Shown: one piece after another, positions 38,605 to 50,280 of the stretch
Numbering within the stretch: position 1 is the stretch's first letter
How the letters are laid out: each line of letters opens with the position of its first letter
Assembly (NCBI GenBank): GCA_014058105.1
Contig: JACGCM010000440.1
Location: forward strand, 1 to 64,000
Length of the DNA stretch: 64,000 bases
Direction of reading: 5' to 3'
DNA from: Kingdonia uniflora
Lineage: Eukaryota > Streptophyta > Magnoliopsida > Ranunculales > Circaeasteraceae
Program-made: the position numbers and the translations under genes
The notes under the pieces: model-generated
The model's database searches: none
What the model was told of the DNA's origin: nothing
Seen by the model: the letters and a program-made list of their open reading frames with translations, nothing else

Positions 38605-38945
38605 TCTATTACATTACAGATCATTTGTTACTTCAGCCAAACTGATCTTTTATTATATTACAGATCATTTGTTGTTTCGGCCAAACTGATCTACTATTAC
38701 ATTACAAATTGTTTGTTACTTCAGCCAAACTGATCTTCTATTACATTACATATCGTTTGTTGTTTCGGCCAAACTGATCTTCTATTATATTACCGAGCGT
38801 TTGTTGCTTCGGCCAAACTGATGTTCTATTACATTACCAATCGTTTGTTACTTCGGCCAAATTGATCTTCTATTACATTACAGATCGTTTGTTGCTTCAG
38901 CCAAATTGATCTTTTATTATGTTATAATTTGTTTGTTGAAAAGCG
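38605..38945 (+). repeat. Minisatellite, about 45-bp unit, 7-8 copies
   Basis: The unit contains ATTACATTACAGATCGTTTG and then TTACTTCGGCCAAACTGATC, with variation between copies. It lies between integrase and the antisense genes of the gypsy element. Repeats in this untranslated stretch are frequent in Tat-type elements. Confidence 0.85.
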
Positions 38946-39246
38946 TTTGTCGTTTCAGCCAAACGAACCCTATACTCTATGACAGGATGACTAGTAGACT
39001 TTTGTACCATAAATCGTTCATCAAAAGGTCAGTACCAAAATATATCGATCAATAATACTGTTATACTTTATCAACTATATTTTCATTGGTATAGTACAAA
39101 TACTCCATTCTAACAGTCATAACGCCTCATCACTTACTCGAGCTATCACTTAAGCTGGCACTTGAGCTATCAGGCCGCACACAACTACGCAAACTTTCAC
39201 CATGAAGTCGCAGATGCATGAACTCTGGCATCTTCCCAGTCACAAT

Positions 39247-40378
39247 TTACTTTCCTTCTTTAACCTTATTCTTTGTAAGAACAACAACTTTTGCCATCAT
39301 GGGATCCAGGTACTCAGATCGTATCAACCGCTTCTCACACTGTATACCATTAACAACCAAGCTGTCATATATAGTTTTACTTTTCGCTTCTGGTCTCTTA
39401 AACTCAGACATAAAGAAGGAAAGCACTGTCGTCATCTCTCTCTCATGCACATCACCAGCCTCACATTTCACCTTATCAGGAAGAACAAGCTTGACAAGTT
39501 TTCTTTTAGCCTCCTTTAACATAGCTTCCAAACTTATGCAACGTTCTTCCAACGCTCATAATTCACTCAACGTCGCATCATTATGACCTTCCATTATCGA
39601 CATAAACTCATCCATATTTGCCACCAAGCCTGTTGATTCTTCTATACGAACTTGATTATACTTCATCTCTAACACTTCTTCCTCAAGACTAATTTTAGCC
39701 TTGAAAAGATCCGCCTCCAATTTGGTCTTCGCATCACACAATTCCCCATTTTATGATTTATACTCCAAAACGTCTAACCTCAATGTTTGAACGTTATGCT
39801 CTAAAGCACATATCGTGATCCAATCCTTATTTATTATTTCATTCTGTTCACTATAGGCCTTTTCTATCTCTTTTAACATCATGTTCGTAACATACCACAA
39901 CACTTCAAATATACGAGCACAATCATTTATCTCTTCAATAGTTGTTCGCGCACCAACTCTCTTTGCTTCGATTATGTTTATCTGAAATTGCAAGTCATTC
40001 ACATTATTTTCTTCCTTCTCTAACACCGCCAACAACTCAGTAATTTGAGTTCGCGCAGATGTCAACTCCGCCCCTTGTTGGTTGATTTGTGCCGAAGTAC
40101 CCAAAATTTCCATATCTTTTTTCCTTATAACTTCTGTTAATCCCTCCATCTTTCTTAGTTCAATGGCTAGCTTGGCCTCTTTATCTTCCACTTGTTCGGT
40201 CAAACGAGCAACTGTGCTTCGTTCCTCTACTATTATCACCATCATCTTCTCTTTTAAATCAGTAACATTTTTTATTATTTCCTATTAGAGATTCAGATCA
40301 GCACTCAGTTTTTCATTTGAAACATGTAACTCTTCACACTGCTTCTGACCCTGTGCCAGTTCACCCTGCATCAATAGT
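39247..40378 (-). pseudogene. Antisense coiled-coil ORF of the gypsy element, distal part
   Basis: Antisense to pol. In order of reading: 39751-40245 (RSTVARLTEQVEDKEAKLA, QQGAELTSARTQITELLAVL), 39556-39741 and 39247-39552 (EERCISLEAMLKEAKRKLV). These run as one long Leu/Glu/Lys-rich heptad-like region separated only by single stops. No catalytic motif is seen. It lies after the KKRK-stop of the ORF at 40585, so it may be a further exon, a second gene, or a duplicated coiled-coil block. Confidence 0.6.
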
Positions 40379-40584
40379 TAACATTCACATAACTAATAAT
40401 TTATATATTCAAACAGATTACATATCATAGTGAACAAACGTTTACTCAAAAACATAATATTTGAGTAATATCAATACATTGATCTATCTATATGGTCATC
40501 AAAGAGAACAGGTTTCATTCAAGATCAAAAAATAGTTTACAAAGATCTAATGCACATGCAAGTTCGGTAAGTAACTGAACTAAT

Positions 40585-43500
40585 CTACTTTCTCTTTTTC
40601 GAGCTACGAGAGGATTGCCCCTTGTTTCGCGCACTCTTTGAATTTTCTACTTGAACATCTATAGGAGCTACAAAGGTCACCACCTCTTGTTGGCATTGCT
40701 TTCGCCATGACCATGGTACCAGACGCTCAACCTCCTCATCCCCTTCTAAGATATTTTCTCTCGGTCTAGGAATGGGTTTTTCAACAACCACATATTATTC
40801 ACTTTTATATTCCCCACATCAAAATCCTTCCCACAATCCCATACAAACTTTCTAAATTTGTTCCCTACCCTCGCCAGCTCCCCTCCATTAAAATCAATCA
40901 CACTATCTATATGACGTTCGAGCTGTGGTTTTTGCTCGTGGCGAATACAGATGCTCATTCAACTGCATCTACACCATGTGCAGACGCTTACGCATTTCCT
41001 TTTACAATACACCTAAAGCCCTCATATCACCTTCTACCTTCTTTCGAAGAGTTACTTCTTTTGATAATTGCGTCGCTAAAGATATTTTTTACTCCATATG
41101 TAGCGACAATATATCTTGCAACTCATTTAACTTACCCTGTAACTTCTGTTGAACCTCTATTTTCTCTTTCCTTATCCTGAAAAACACAATCTTCATTGCC
41201 CTTTGGTCCTATATAAAGCCAAAAATATCAGGTAAAGGTAATACATCACCCAATATAACGGACACCCCAGCTCGTGCTGAACATTTTTTTGCATCTACAC
41301 TATGACGATTACGTGCTTCTTAAGCTATAAACATTACTCGAGCTAGGTCAGGTACTACACCCTTTTCCTTCAAAAGCTCTATATAAGCTTCTTTTAAACC
41401 TCGTTCACTATCTACTTCAACCTCAAAATATAGTGTCAGAGCTATCAACAGATTTTGATACCAAGCCTTATCACTAGGGTCATTAAAAAAAGTTAACTCT
41501 TTCAGTTTTCAAACTAACACCCCCCTTTCCTCTTCTTTTATTAACACCTCATCCCTTTCTATTTTCATCTTAACATATCTATACTGAAGATCATATAATT
41601 CTTTAAAGTTTTTCTCCGAGTTAGATTTAAATTGTCTTCTCTCATACTCAATTTTATTTAATACCTATTGTACACGAGCCATCAAATCCCTCTCTCTACC
41701 CAATGATCTCTCCAGGTTGGAAATAGTTTTTCCCGATCGATCTACCTCTTATACAGATTATAAATATTTTGTTATCATACTAACATTTAAGGAGAGCATA
41801 TTAAAAATCGTCTATCAAAACTTAACAGTTTTATGATCATACAGAGTACAATGCCATCAAAGTCAAACGAACAAAATAGTTCGATACAGAATACCACATG
41901 GTGATTAAAGATTCTTACTAATTTTTACCTCAGATAGATGATCCAATGTCTTATCAGTAGCTAGAACTGGTTCAGTGGGTGAAGTAGATACATTGGCTGG
42001 ACCAGTAGCATCAGCCACTACTTCGTCCTCTAAATCCAAAGGAAAGACTATCTCATCCTATCTACCAGTTTGACCCAGCTCTACATCAGCAATAATCAGC
42101 CTAAAGTTATAAAAAGATTGGGCAAAGCAATTTCTTTCCATCTGCAATGCATCGCATGCTCGTGACATAACATCATCATGCTCAGACAACTCTGTATACC
42201 GAGCTTCAGCATCCTTTACATCTTCCACCCTCTTCTTTTTCTCTATCTCGAGCTCCTTTTCGAGCTCCTTCATTCAAGTTATTTGAGCATCCAGCTTTTG
42301 CTTAAGATCTCTGAACTCCTGGTTCTTCTTATCAATAAACTTTGTAGCCCCCGTCATCAGCATCGAGAGTTGTCCATACAAAAACACAAGTTCAGAACAA
42401 CAAATCATATTCCAAATACAGCACATCAAAGATTTCAATACATACTGCAAAAGTATGTTCTTTATACACCTCATCGAGCTGCTGCAGATTAGTCCCCGCC
42501 GTCGTGCAATATTGTTGTTCCAGCTCTCTCATCTTGGCTGTAGCCTTGGTATTCGTACGAGCACTACCCTTATCCTCGCGTCATTTTCCTTTCAACGAAC
42601 TCTTCTCCGCCTCTAAAGGAGTAACTTCACTCACCTCCGGCCTCTCCACCACATCTCCAGCAGCAGGTTTAACAATCTCTTTGTCTGGGATAACCACCTC
42701 AGCAACAGGCATAGTTTCTAAAGCTGGTTTTCTCGACCTCTGAGCCATCCATTTCACATTCATATTTTCCAGTACAGGCGGAGGAAGACTAGTAACATCA
42801 TCAGCAGACAAATGGGCCTTCTTCTCAGCCATAGCTTGATTCTCGTGAGCTCGCTAAACTTTGGGCACTATAGAATCTACCATCTTATCCCTTCAAATAC
42901 CTAATTCACCAAGTACTTGCTTTAACTCGAACTGCTCATGAGTTACACAATCGAACAAGCTGGTATTATCAGGCGCCTGTGTAGGATTAGGACTTGACAA
43001 AAAAGAAACATAATAATGTTTAGTAGCTCAAAGACATACTGATGGTTGATCGAAGTTGATAAATATTGCTTACTCGGATTATAATATTTATGGTTCAAGA
43101 CGAACGCTGGTTCATCTGGAACCTGCATACAGTTGCCCCTTACCCATACAAGGTGGTCATTCCATGGTCTACCCGCATATTCAAAGTCAAAATTTTTGGC
43201 CTAGACAAATCACTATGCAGGAAACCACTATTACGACCTTTGACGAACTTCCATTTATAAAATTTTAGGATGTCATCTGCTTCGAACTACTTGGTAGTCC
43301 CTTCACTTTTCCACTTATCATTTAGTGCCTCGCATACCCTCATCATCTCATACACATTCCCATTCAGTTGGGCAAGGCAGCACTGCAATGCATTCATAGC
43401 CCATTTCTGAAGGAAGGTTAGAGGAATTTTAAGACCATAGACGACCTGATTTAGATAACACAAAAATCTATCATTCGGGTCTGTCAACCCAACGTCATTA

Positions 43501-44560
43501 TAGTACGAGATTTCAACATCCTCGCAAATTAATTTCTCTTTTTTCCACTTATCCAAACAGGGGACTTGATAGTATACAGCCTCCTCCCCTTTTCCTGGGA
43601 CATAGGTCCTAAACCAGCGACCTTGGTTCATTATATAATTTCTCCATTATCCTGGTAATTTCTTTTTATGTTTCAGAAATTGTTTTCATATATCTACTCC
43701 CTCAGGATATATGAAAAACAATTTATCTTTCTATTTGTATCCACTTTCTCTACTTTATATACTGGATTCCCCAACCTCTACACCTACAGTAACGTCTATC
43801 TTATATATGGTATCTTCTATTATATTACAGCCATTCTCCCTCCCCAACGATGATGTTTCATCTAAACTTGATGCTACTACAAATTTACTCATGGGATTTA
43901 CAGGTTTTGATCGCTTACTGGACCTACAGATACACAAAATATTTTACCATTATCTTTACGTTACATGCTACACCTTACACACAGAAAAAACAATCTCACC
44001 CATATTTCTACCTAGTCAACACATTTATTTTCTAATTTCCCAAAATAGCTAACAATCATTTCAATTTTCCCTCTTCTTCTCCAAAAAAACATTTTCTCTC
44101 TCTACAGTATGTTCATATACCCAGCACTTGTGTACTACTGAACATTACAGGCAATTACTCAAAATCTTACAGTTTGAAATTATAGTCACATATAGTTACA
44201 TTTAAAACAGCCTGGATGATTCACCACACCACATGGTATTACCTCCCCTCCTGCTGCTCTCTCATCTTCTTCAGCGAGCTTGTCCCGTACGATATCTCGA
44301 ATAGCCTCTTATCATAAAGTTGCATCCAACATCAACTCACAAAATACATCACACCAGAAAAATTGATCAACCTCTGCACACCTACCTTCGTCATCTAAAC
44401 CATCTAATTTCAACAACCACCTGGAAAGCACAACATCATAAGGCAAATGACGAAAGAATCGTTCACGATGTTCTGCGACCTTGACATGGAGCCTACCTTC
44501 TACCGCATGACGTACACGTTAAGAGCGCATCCTCACCATGGTCACTTACTCTACCTCAAC
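40585..44560 (-). pseudogene. Long antisense gene of the gypsy element (coiled coil, basic C-terminus)
   Basis: Read from 44560 downward. An N-terminal block (about 44250-44520) gives ERFFRHLPYDVVLSRWLLKL. A globular block at 43287-43631 has WFRTYVPGKGEEAVYYQVPC, DVGLTDPNDRFLCYLNQVVY and then GLKIPLTFLQKWAM. A linker near 43100-43200 (RPWNDHLVWVRGN) follows, then a charged Pro/Val/Glu-rich stretch (42581-42832) and coiled coils (42058-42273, about 41560-41750). The basic tail NKGQSSRSSKKRK ends at 40585. Antisense ORFs between pol and the 3' LTR are known from Tat-lineage elements such as maize Grande. Function unknown. Stops and frameshifts are present, and some gaps may be introns. Confidence 0.65.
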
Positions 44561-45768
44561 AGTAAAATTGCCTCTGGTAGAAGATACAAGACATAGCAAC
44601 TAAGGATTACTACTTTATATAGCCAAAATGAAGATCTCTAAAAATCCAAGTGGCCCCGCAGATTTTGCTGAAAGATATATCAAATTATCAAAATCACAAA
44701 TATTAGCAGAAGCCAGAAGATATTGTGACAGGTCATACTTTCCATGTTATGAAATATCTCCTCAGATTTTATGCGTACAAATATGGCAATTGCAAGATAC
44801 AAATCAAGCATGTCCAGCAGTAACATCTACAGGTAGATATCAGTTACTTCTATATGGTCAGACATTTTCTAGCCAGTTCGAATTAGTAGCTCGCGGACAT
44901 ACACATACCCTTACAACCACCCAATCATCTTAACCAATTGTTTACTTAGTCTCACCATACGACCTCTTTACATTTTCGAACTCCTCTACCTTTTTAAACC
45001 TCAACTTCCACACGACCTATTTACCTTTTCAAACTCCTTTACAGATATACACACTGAGATCCTTACAGTTCGATTTATCCATCAATACCCCATGACAAAC
45101 TAATGTTCCTCATACCTACATATTTATATATTTCTATTTTGGAACATGAAGCGATATCTACAAATTGAGAAGTTTGAAACACAGCATCAAAATGATAGAA
45201 CGAAGATATTTCATTAGTTCAAACATTTCTTACAGACTACTTTACAAATAATATATGTTCCAGACAGCTCACAGATTACTTAATAAACTACATCAAATTA
45301 TAGTTTGAAACACTTCTCAACAGCCACTGAGGAAGTAGATGCAAAATTGAAGCAACTTAAAAACTCTGATTCCCTACAGGAGTGGGTCAGGAAATAGTGG
45401 AACTGGAAATCACCGAAGAATTATGGCACTAGCAGAAAGATCTTCTTCAGGGCCAATATCTATGGTCCCTAGAAGAAAACCTCCTCCACCACCGTCTCTT
45501 CCACCATAACCCCCACCCCCCGGTGACAGAGAAGGACGAAGGGCCCTATTTCTTAGACAGGGCCCACTCACCAGTAGGGTACCAATGAGACTCCTTTGGA
45601 CAAACGCCTACCGCTTTATCTTTAGCTGTAATAGCTTCCTCCGCCAGCAGCCACAGCCCATTTCGACGCTCCGCCTCCAATGTCAGCCGATAGTAAAAAT
45701 GCACTATCTAGAAATGGTCGTCCTCTACCTCCAACACCTTCTCATAGGACATCCCATAAAATGTAGGG
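44561..45768 (+). other. 3' end of the gypsy interior, no clear gene
   Basis: A plus-strand open frame at 44628-44933 (101 aa) has no recognised family. Near 45480-45700 lies a proline-rich stretch (KPPPPPSLPP; also GRPLPPTPSHRTSHKM in another frame). It ends ATGTAGGGGA, which resembles a polypurine tract, directly before the duplicated copia segment. Confidence 0.5.
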
Positions 45769-46397
45769 GACATGTGATGTCATATTAGAGAGAGCACTAG
45801 CAGTTTTTTCTAGTACAGACTTGATTTACTATTCCTTTTGTTGTCAATATTTTTTATTTTGTTAGGAACATATCATTTATATTTTAATAAAGTGCTCATG
45901 ACATACATGAGATTCTCATTTGTTTTAAATTGCGATTATTCGAATTTATTATTTGGGAAGTAGTTAAATTCTATGTATGATAGTTAATCTACTACATACA
46001 ACCCGCTTATGAATCTATCTACTCATTGAGCATGACCGATAATCGGATGAGTGGCGACGCATGTTTAAGAAACATTAGTACCACGCACTCGATCCTTTTG
46101 AGATATGCATATATTTTTTTGTCTAACCTTGTGCATCAGGGATGGCACGAATATCATTGGCACAGCCAACATGATAGAACGTATTGAGTGTGTCATGCTA
46201 TTACTCTCTAATGGTACAATATAAGGTATCTAGTCCACTTTATAAACTAGTAAATCCAGCCAAATTTTATTGAGTTTAGGGAGATACATGATAATACTTA
46301 TCACGTAATCTCGGACATATTTCGCATCTCGAACTGTAGTGACTAAAGGTTTTGTGGATTCACTCCATGTTTAAAGGTTAGAACACACTATTAGAAC
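45769..46397 (+). repeat. Second copy of the copia gag-pol spacer and protease start
   Basis: Aligns with 31727-32192 (about 10 percent different by eye) but keeps a spacer missing there, including AATAAAGTGCTC near 45886. The protease start STTHSIL lies near 46077, followed by CLT and TANMIE. It ends AGAAC (46393-46397), one base from the GGAAC duplication, and then a gypsy LTR. A short LTR-like patch (CGCATCTCGAACTGTAGTGA) is inserted near 46325. Confidence 0.8.
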
Positions 46398-46961
46398 TGT
46401 AGTGACTTATTCCACATCTCGGACTCATGATTCATCTTCGACCATCATATAACCACTCAACCTTATCAACATAATATGTGGCACCATTGAAGACATATTA
46501 CAGTTACAGAGTTCTAGTCATCACTTTCAACCTCTACATCAACAGTTCAAGTTAAGAAAATGCACCGTCATCAATGAATCCGTTACCAAATAGCAAAAAT
46601 CAGATCGTTACACAATCAAATCAAAGATTATCATATACATATTGTAACGTTCATCATTAAGGATAATATTGGTCATCAAGCGGTCATATTATAAGACCTA
46701 CAAATAGAACCAGAGAATTTGAGATGAGGGACGGATGAACACCAACTCAAACTCTAAACAAAATACTCATAGCATCTCTTGTAAGATCTAGCAGCTATCA
46801 ATAAACTTCTCTCTTTCTAAATCCTCAAGAGAGGTCGTGGTTTTTAACCTATTCAAAGGTATTTCACACTAAATTTTGTTCTAGCATTCGTTTATTATTC
46901 ATCTAGACGTTCTGAATATCTTTGGTAGGCAAAGTACGAGATACGAAATTAGGCTATTACA
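46398..46961 (+). repeat. Right gypsy LTR, 564 bp, flanked by copia on both sides
   Basis: Starts TGTAGTGAC and ends CTATTACA, followed by GGAAC (46962-46966) and the continuation of copia pol. Because copia sequence also precedes it, it sits like a solo LTR within copia rather than as the direct 3' end of the gypsy interior. Confidence 0.85.
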
Positions 46962-49900
46962 GGAACGATTTCCAATATACTCCTCAGGGCACGGATAGTG
47001 AGAAGAATTATCAAGATTACATCTCAACTTTCCTTAAAAGGAGAGAAGATCTAGGGAGTGTACGTGTAGCAATTCCTTTCAAGGAAAGTCTATTATTCTA
47101 TCCTAGTATGACCATGGTGGAGTGGGATCTCCAGCCTTTGCTCCAAACACATCTATGGAGACACATGTGGACCTTTCTATCTACATAGTTGGCCCACTTG
47201 AATATTTATGGTCATAAAAGTTGCATCTAGGAGATGGTCTTACGTTTGCCTACTGATAAAATCTAGGAATACAACGTTAGTACGACTATTCAGTTAGATC
47301 ATTCGATCGCAGACTCAGTTTCTGGATTAACCGATCAAAGTCGATCGATGCAACTTGATGGGGGATTGAGAGTTGGACTCACAGGCTTTTGATGATTATT
47401 TTACCACTAAATAAGATAGATGATTGAGCATCGTGGGTACCCTATACCATACCTAACTCGGGATTGGCGGAGAACCTAATCAAGCGATTTAGGATATAAT
47501 CGTTAGACCACTGTTATTACGATCACAGCTTCCGGCTAGTGTATAGGATATGCATTCTTGCTCCTACAATACTGATTAGGGCTCGTCCCTTAGCAAATCA
47601 TCAAATTATTTTTTCCCAAAAGTGACTAGTAACTGGGTCGAAGCCCGGTGTCGCCCATTGACAAACATTTGGATGTTCCGTACAGGTGTCAATCGCACCA
47701 CAATGTATGAAGATAGGACCCTCAACGTTAGTCTGGTATTATGTGGGTTATGATTCGTATTTATCACTGAATATTTAGACCCACTGGCGACGTATATACT
47801 GCAGGGCAGATAATTGTCACTTTGATGAGACGACATTCCCAGCATTGGGGGAGGATATGACAGTCAATGCTGTGGATGTTTCTAAAAAGTCTTGGAAAAC
47901 ACCATCGTTGTCTCATCTAGATCCCTATACATAAGTTAGGTGATAATAAGGTTCAACGGATTAAAAACCTCCAATATGTCATAAATAAATTGCTAGTCAC
48001 ATTCATATACATTATTGAAATATCGTAAGTGTATGTACCTGTAAGTAATACACCTACACAGCAGAACGTTCCAGGGGAACTAGTACTCCAGCAGAACGTT
48101 CCAAGGGAATTAGTACCGCAAACGAATCTGAGGCTTGCGCTTAGTGCAGAACACCGTTGGAAGAAAGTATTCGGAGCCGGGAAGCTACAGAAAAGGGATA
48201 AATATAACTAATGGTGTAGTCGGTTCATCGAGGATAGAACCACCCATTGATAAAGTAATAGTAGCTAGATACGCGACCAGTTAATGCATTACGAGACTAG
48301 CCCGACGTGGTACATACGTATGATAATAATGAGATCTCGATCTATTAAAAGTCTGTAATAAGCACATCGTAGGATCGTTTAGTAGAGATTTATCGATAAG
48401 TTATTCATATTCGTTGTTGTACTCTCCATCGAGGATGAGGATTCAGAGCCACTTATTGTAAATAATTGTATGTTGTTATACATTGGCCAAAGTGGGTATC
48501 TAGAATCCAAACAGAGCTCAGCTTTCTAGTAAAATACAAAATGATACAATTGAGTCTATCGGTTATAAATAGGAAAGGTTCATAAACACGATTAACTCAG
48601 AGAGATAATATGGTCAAGGCAAGACTAGTTGCCCAGGAAATCTTTAAGAGATCTGGCATCGATTGCAGTGTGACTTATTACCCAGTTATGGACGCTATAA
48701 TATTTCGGTACTTATCAGTCTGTCAAGTTGTCGGGGACAGCTAAACATACGTCTGATATAAATACCGCATATCTATATGGGAAACTATATACGAATATCT
48801 ACATGAATCTACCTGGGAAGGTATAAGCTTCTGGAAGCAATTAAGCCTGAAACACGAGATGTGTACATAATAAAATTAGAAAAATTATTGTTGACTTGAA
48901 GCAATCAGGGCCCATGAGACATAGTAAGTTGACTGAGTATTTAAAGGTCGGGGATTTTGTAAATATTCTTATCTATCCATGCGTTCTTATTTAGAACATA
49001 GATATTAGCTTCACTCATCATAACAGTGTACTAAATAATTTGAATATCATTAGACCTCCAGGGGAGATCGCAAGAGCCGTCAAATACCTTAAAAAGGAAT
49101 TTAAAATATAAGACCTTGGGAAATCAAGAGTGTCTCGATTTGCAGATCGATCATCTTGATAGTGGCACTCATACACCAAGTAATATATATCGAAAAAGTT
49201 ACATAACACTTCGATATGGATGTAGCACACGGTGCAAAGTCGTTTATTGTGCGTCCAATACTTGGGTATGGACAACGGTATCTTCCACCATCCTAATGGG
49301 GGAGAAACTATTAGGGCCATGAAGCCATAGCGAGGAGGTGCTTTGTTATAAGTAGTTGGGTATACTAGACCTAATGACTCATTCGCGGTGAACTGTTTGG
49401 CTTGCCATAGTTATGTTTTTGGCCAAAGACATTGGATTGAGATCAAGCACATTTTGAGGTATCTGATCGGTATGAAAGACTGGGGTCTATTCTACTCGAA
49501 ATGGTAAACGTAAAAGTATAGAGTACACCAATACAAAATACTTCTCAGACCCTCATAGAGACCATTGTCAAATGGATTATGTGTTTATGTACGGGGATAC
49601 ATAAAGATTATTGGCGATCGATGAAGCAGACGGCGGTAGCTACACCTCAAACCACGAAGAATCTTGTACTTCATGAAGCTGGCAGCGAATAATGGTTGCG
49701 CTCCAAGACACATCTCATTAACCGAAGTTGTAGCGTGTTCTATCCAAGATAAAGCATAGACTATGTATGAAGACAATTCAACTTGCATCATTCAAGTCAA
49801 TGGCAATTTATCAATGGCGACATAACGAAGCACATTTTACAGAAACCATTCCAACCTTATGAATTATAAAAGGCGAATGAGATTGGCGTTGTCGAAGATA

Positions 49901-50058
49901 TTTCAGAAGATATCTTTGCAACCTATTCACGAAGACCCTTGCACCACTTACGTTCAAGCAACTAGTACACAGAATCGGCATGCAGAAGATTCATTTATTA
50001 ATATCTCAGGGAGATACATCTCAGGGAAATTGACGTCAGGGGGAGTAGTCTCAGCCTG
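46962..50058 (+). pseudogene. Copia-2 pol downstream of the insertion (integrase-RT-RNase H)
   Basis: Copia sequence resumes exactly after the target duplication. Integrase-to-RT linker blocks such as KKSWKTPSLSHLD-like sequence lie near 47880-47925. RT TAYLYGKLYTNIYMNLP lies near 48750-48810; NCLACHSYVFGQRHW and ILRYLIGMKDWGLFYSK near 49390-49500. RNase H and the C-terminus follow up to about 50058. Stops and indels occur throughout. It is consistently more similar to copia-1 at the DNA level than either is to an intact protein, so both descend from related copies. Confidence 0.8.
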
Positions 50059-50271
50059 ATGTGGACACATGCGTGTTGTACTTTTTTTCTGATAGCACAG
50101 TTTTTATCCTAGGAGGTTTTATCTGGTTGGAGGTTTTGATGAGGCAACGTATACGAGTCCACAACCCATACAGGGCATAGAATTGTACTCTTTCCTTCCA
50201 CATCTTTTTGCCCAAGGGGTTTTGCTAGGTAGAGGTTTTAATGAGGCAGTCGTTCTGGTATGGAACACCCC

Positions 50272-50280
50272 AAGGGGGAG
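50272..50280 (+). other. Polypurine tract of copia-2
   Basis: AAGGGGGAG directly before the LTR start TGTTAGGAGTTGGG; identical to 3501-3509. Confidence 0.85.

Larger units (their letters stand above)
32193..46961 (+). mobile_element. Tat-type Ty3/gypsy element nested in copia-2, rearranged
   Basis: LTR (32193-32749), primer-binding site, gag, protease, RT/RNase H, a second RNase H, integrase, minisatellite and antisense ORFs follow in order. RT-before-integrase order makes it Ty3/gypsy. The extra RNase H domain between the RT/RNase H and integrase, together with additional ORFs near the 3' end, is characteristic of the Tat lineage. The right-hand LTR (46398-46961) is not adjacent to the gypsy interior: a copy of the copia segment (45769-46397) intervenes. 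All reading frames carry stops. Confidence 0.85.

Noticed and set aside
38605..38945. CRISPR-like array
   Set aside because: Repeats run head to tail without unique spacers of constant length, in a plant retrotransposon.
39202..39586. Plus-strand ORFs of 105 and 122 aa
   Set aside because: Opposite-strand shadows of the coherent coiled-coil frame on the minus strand.
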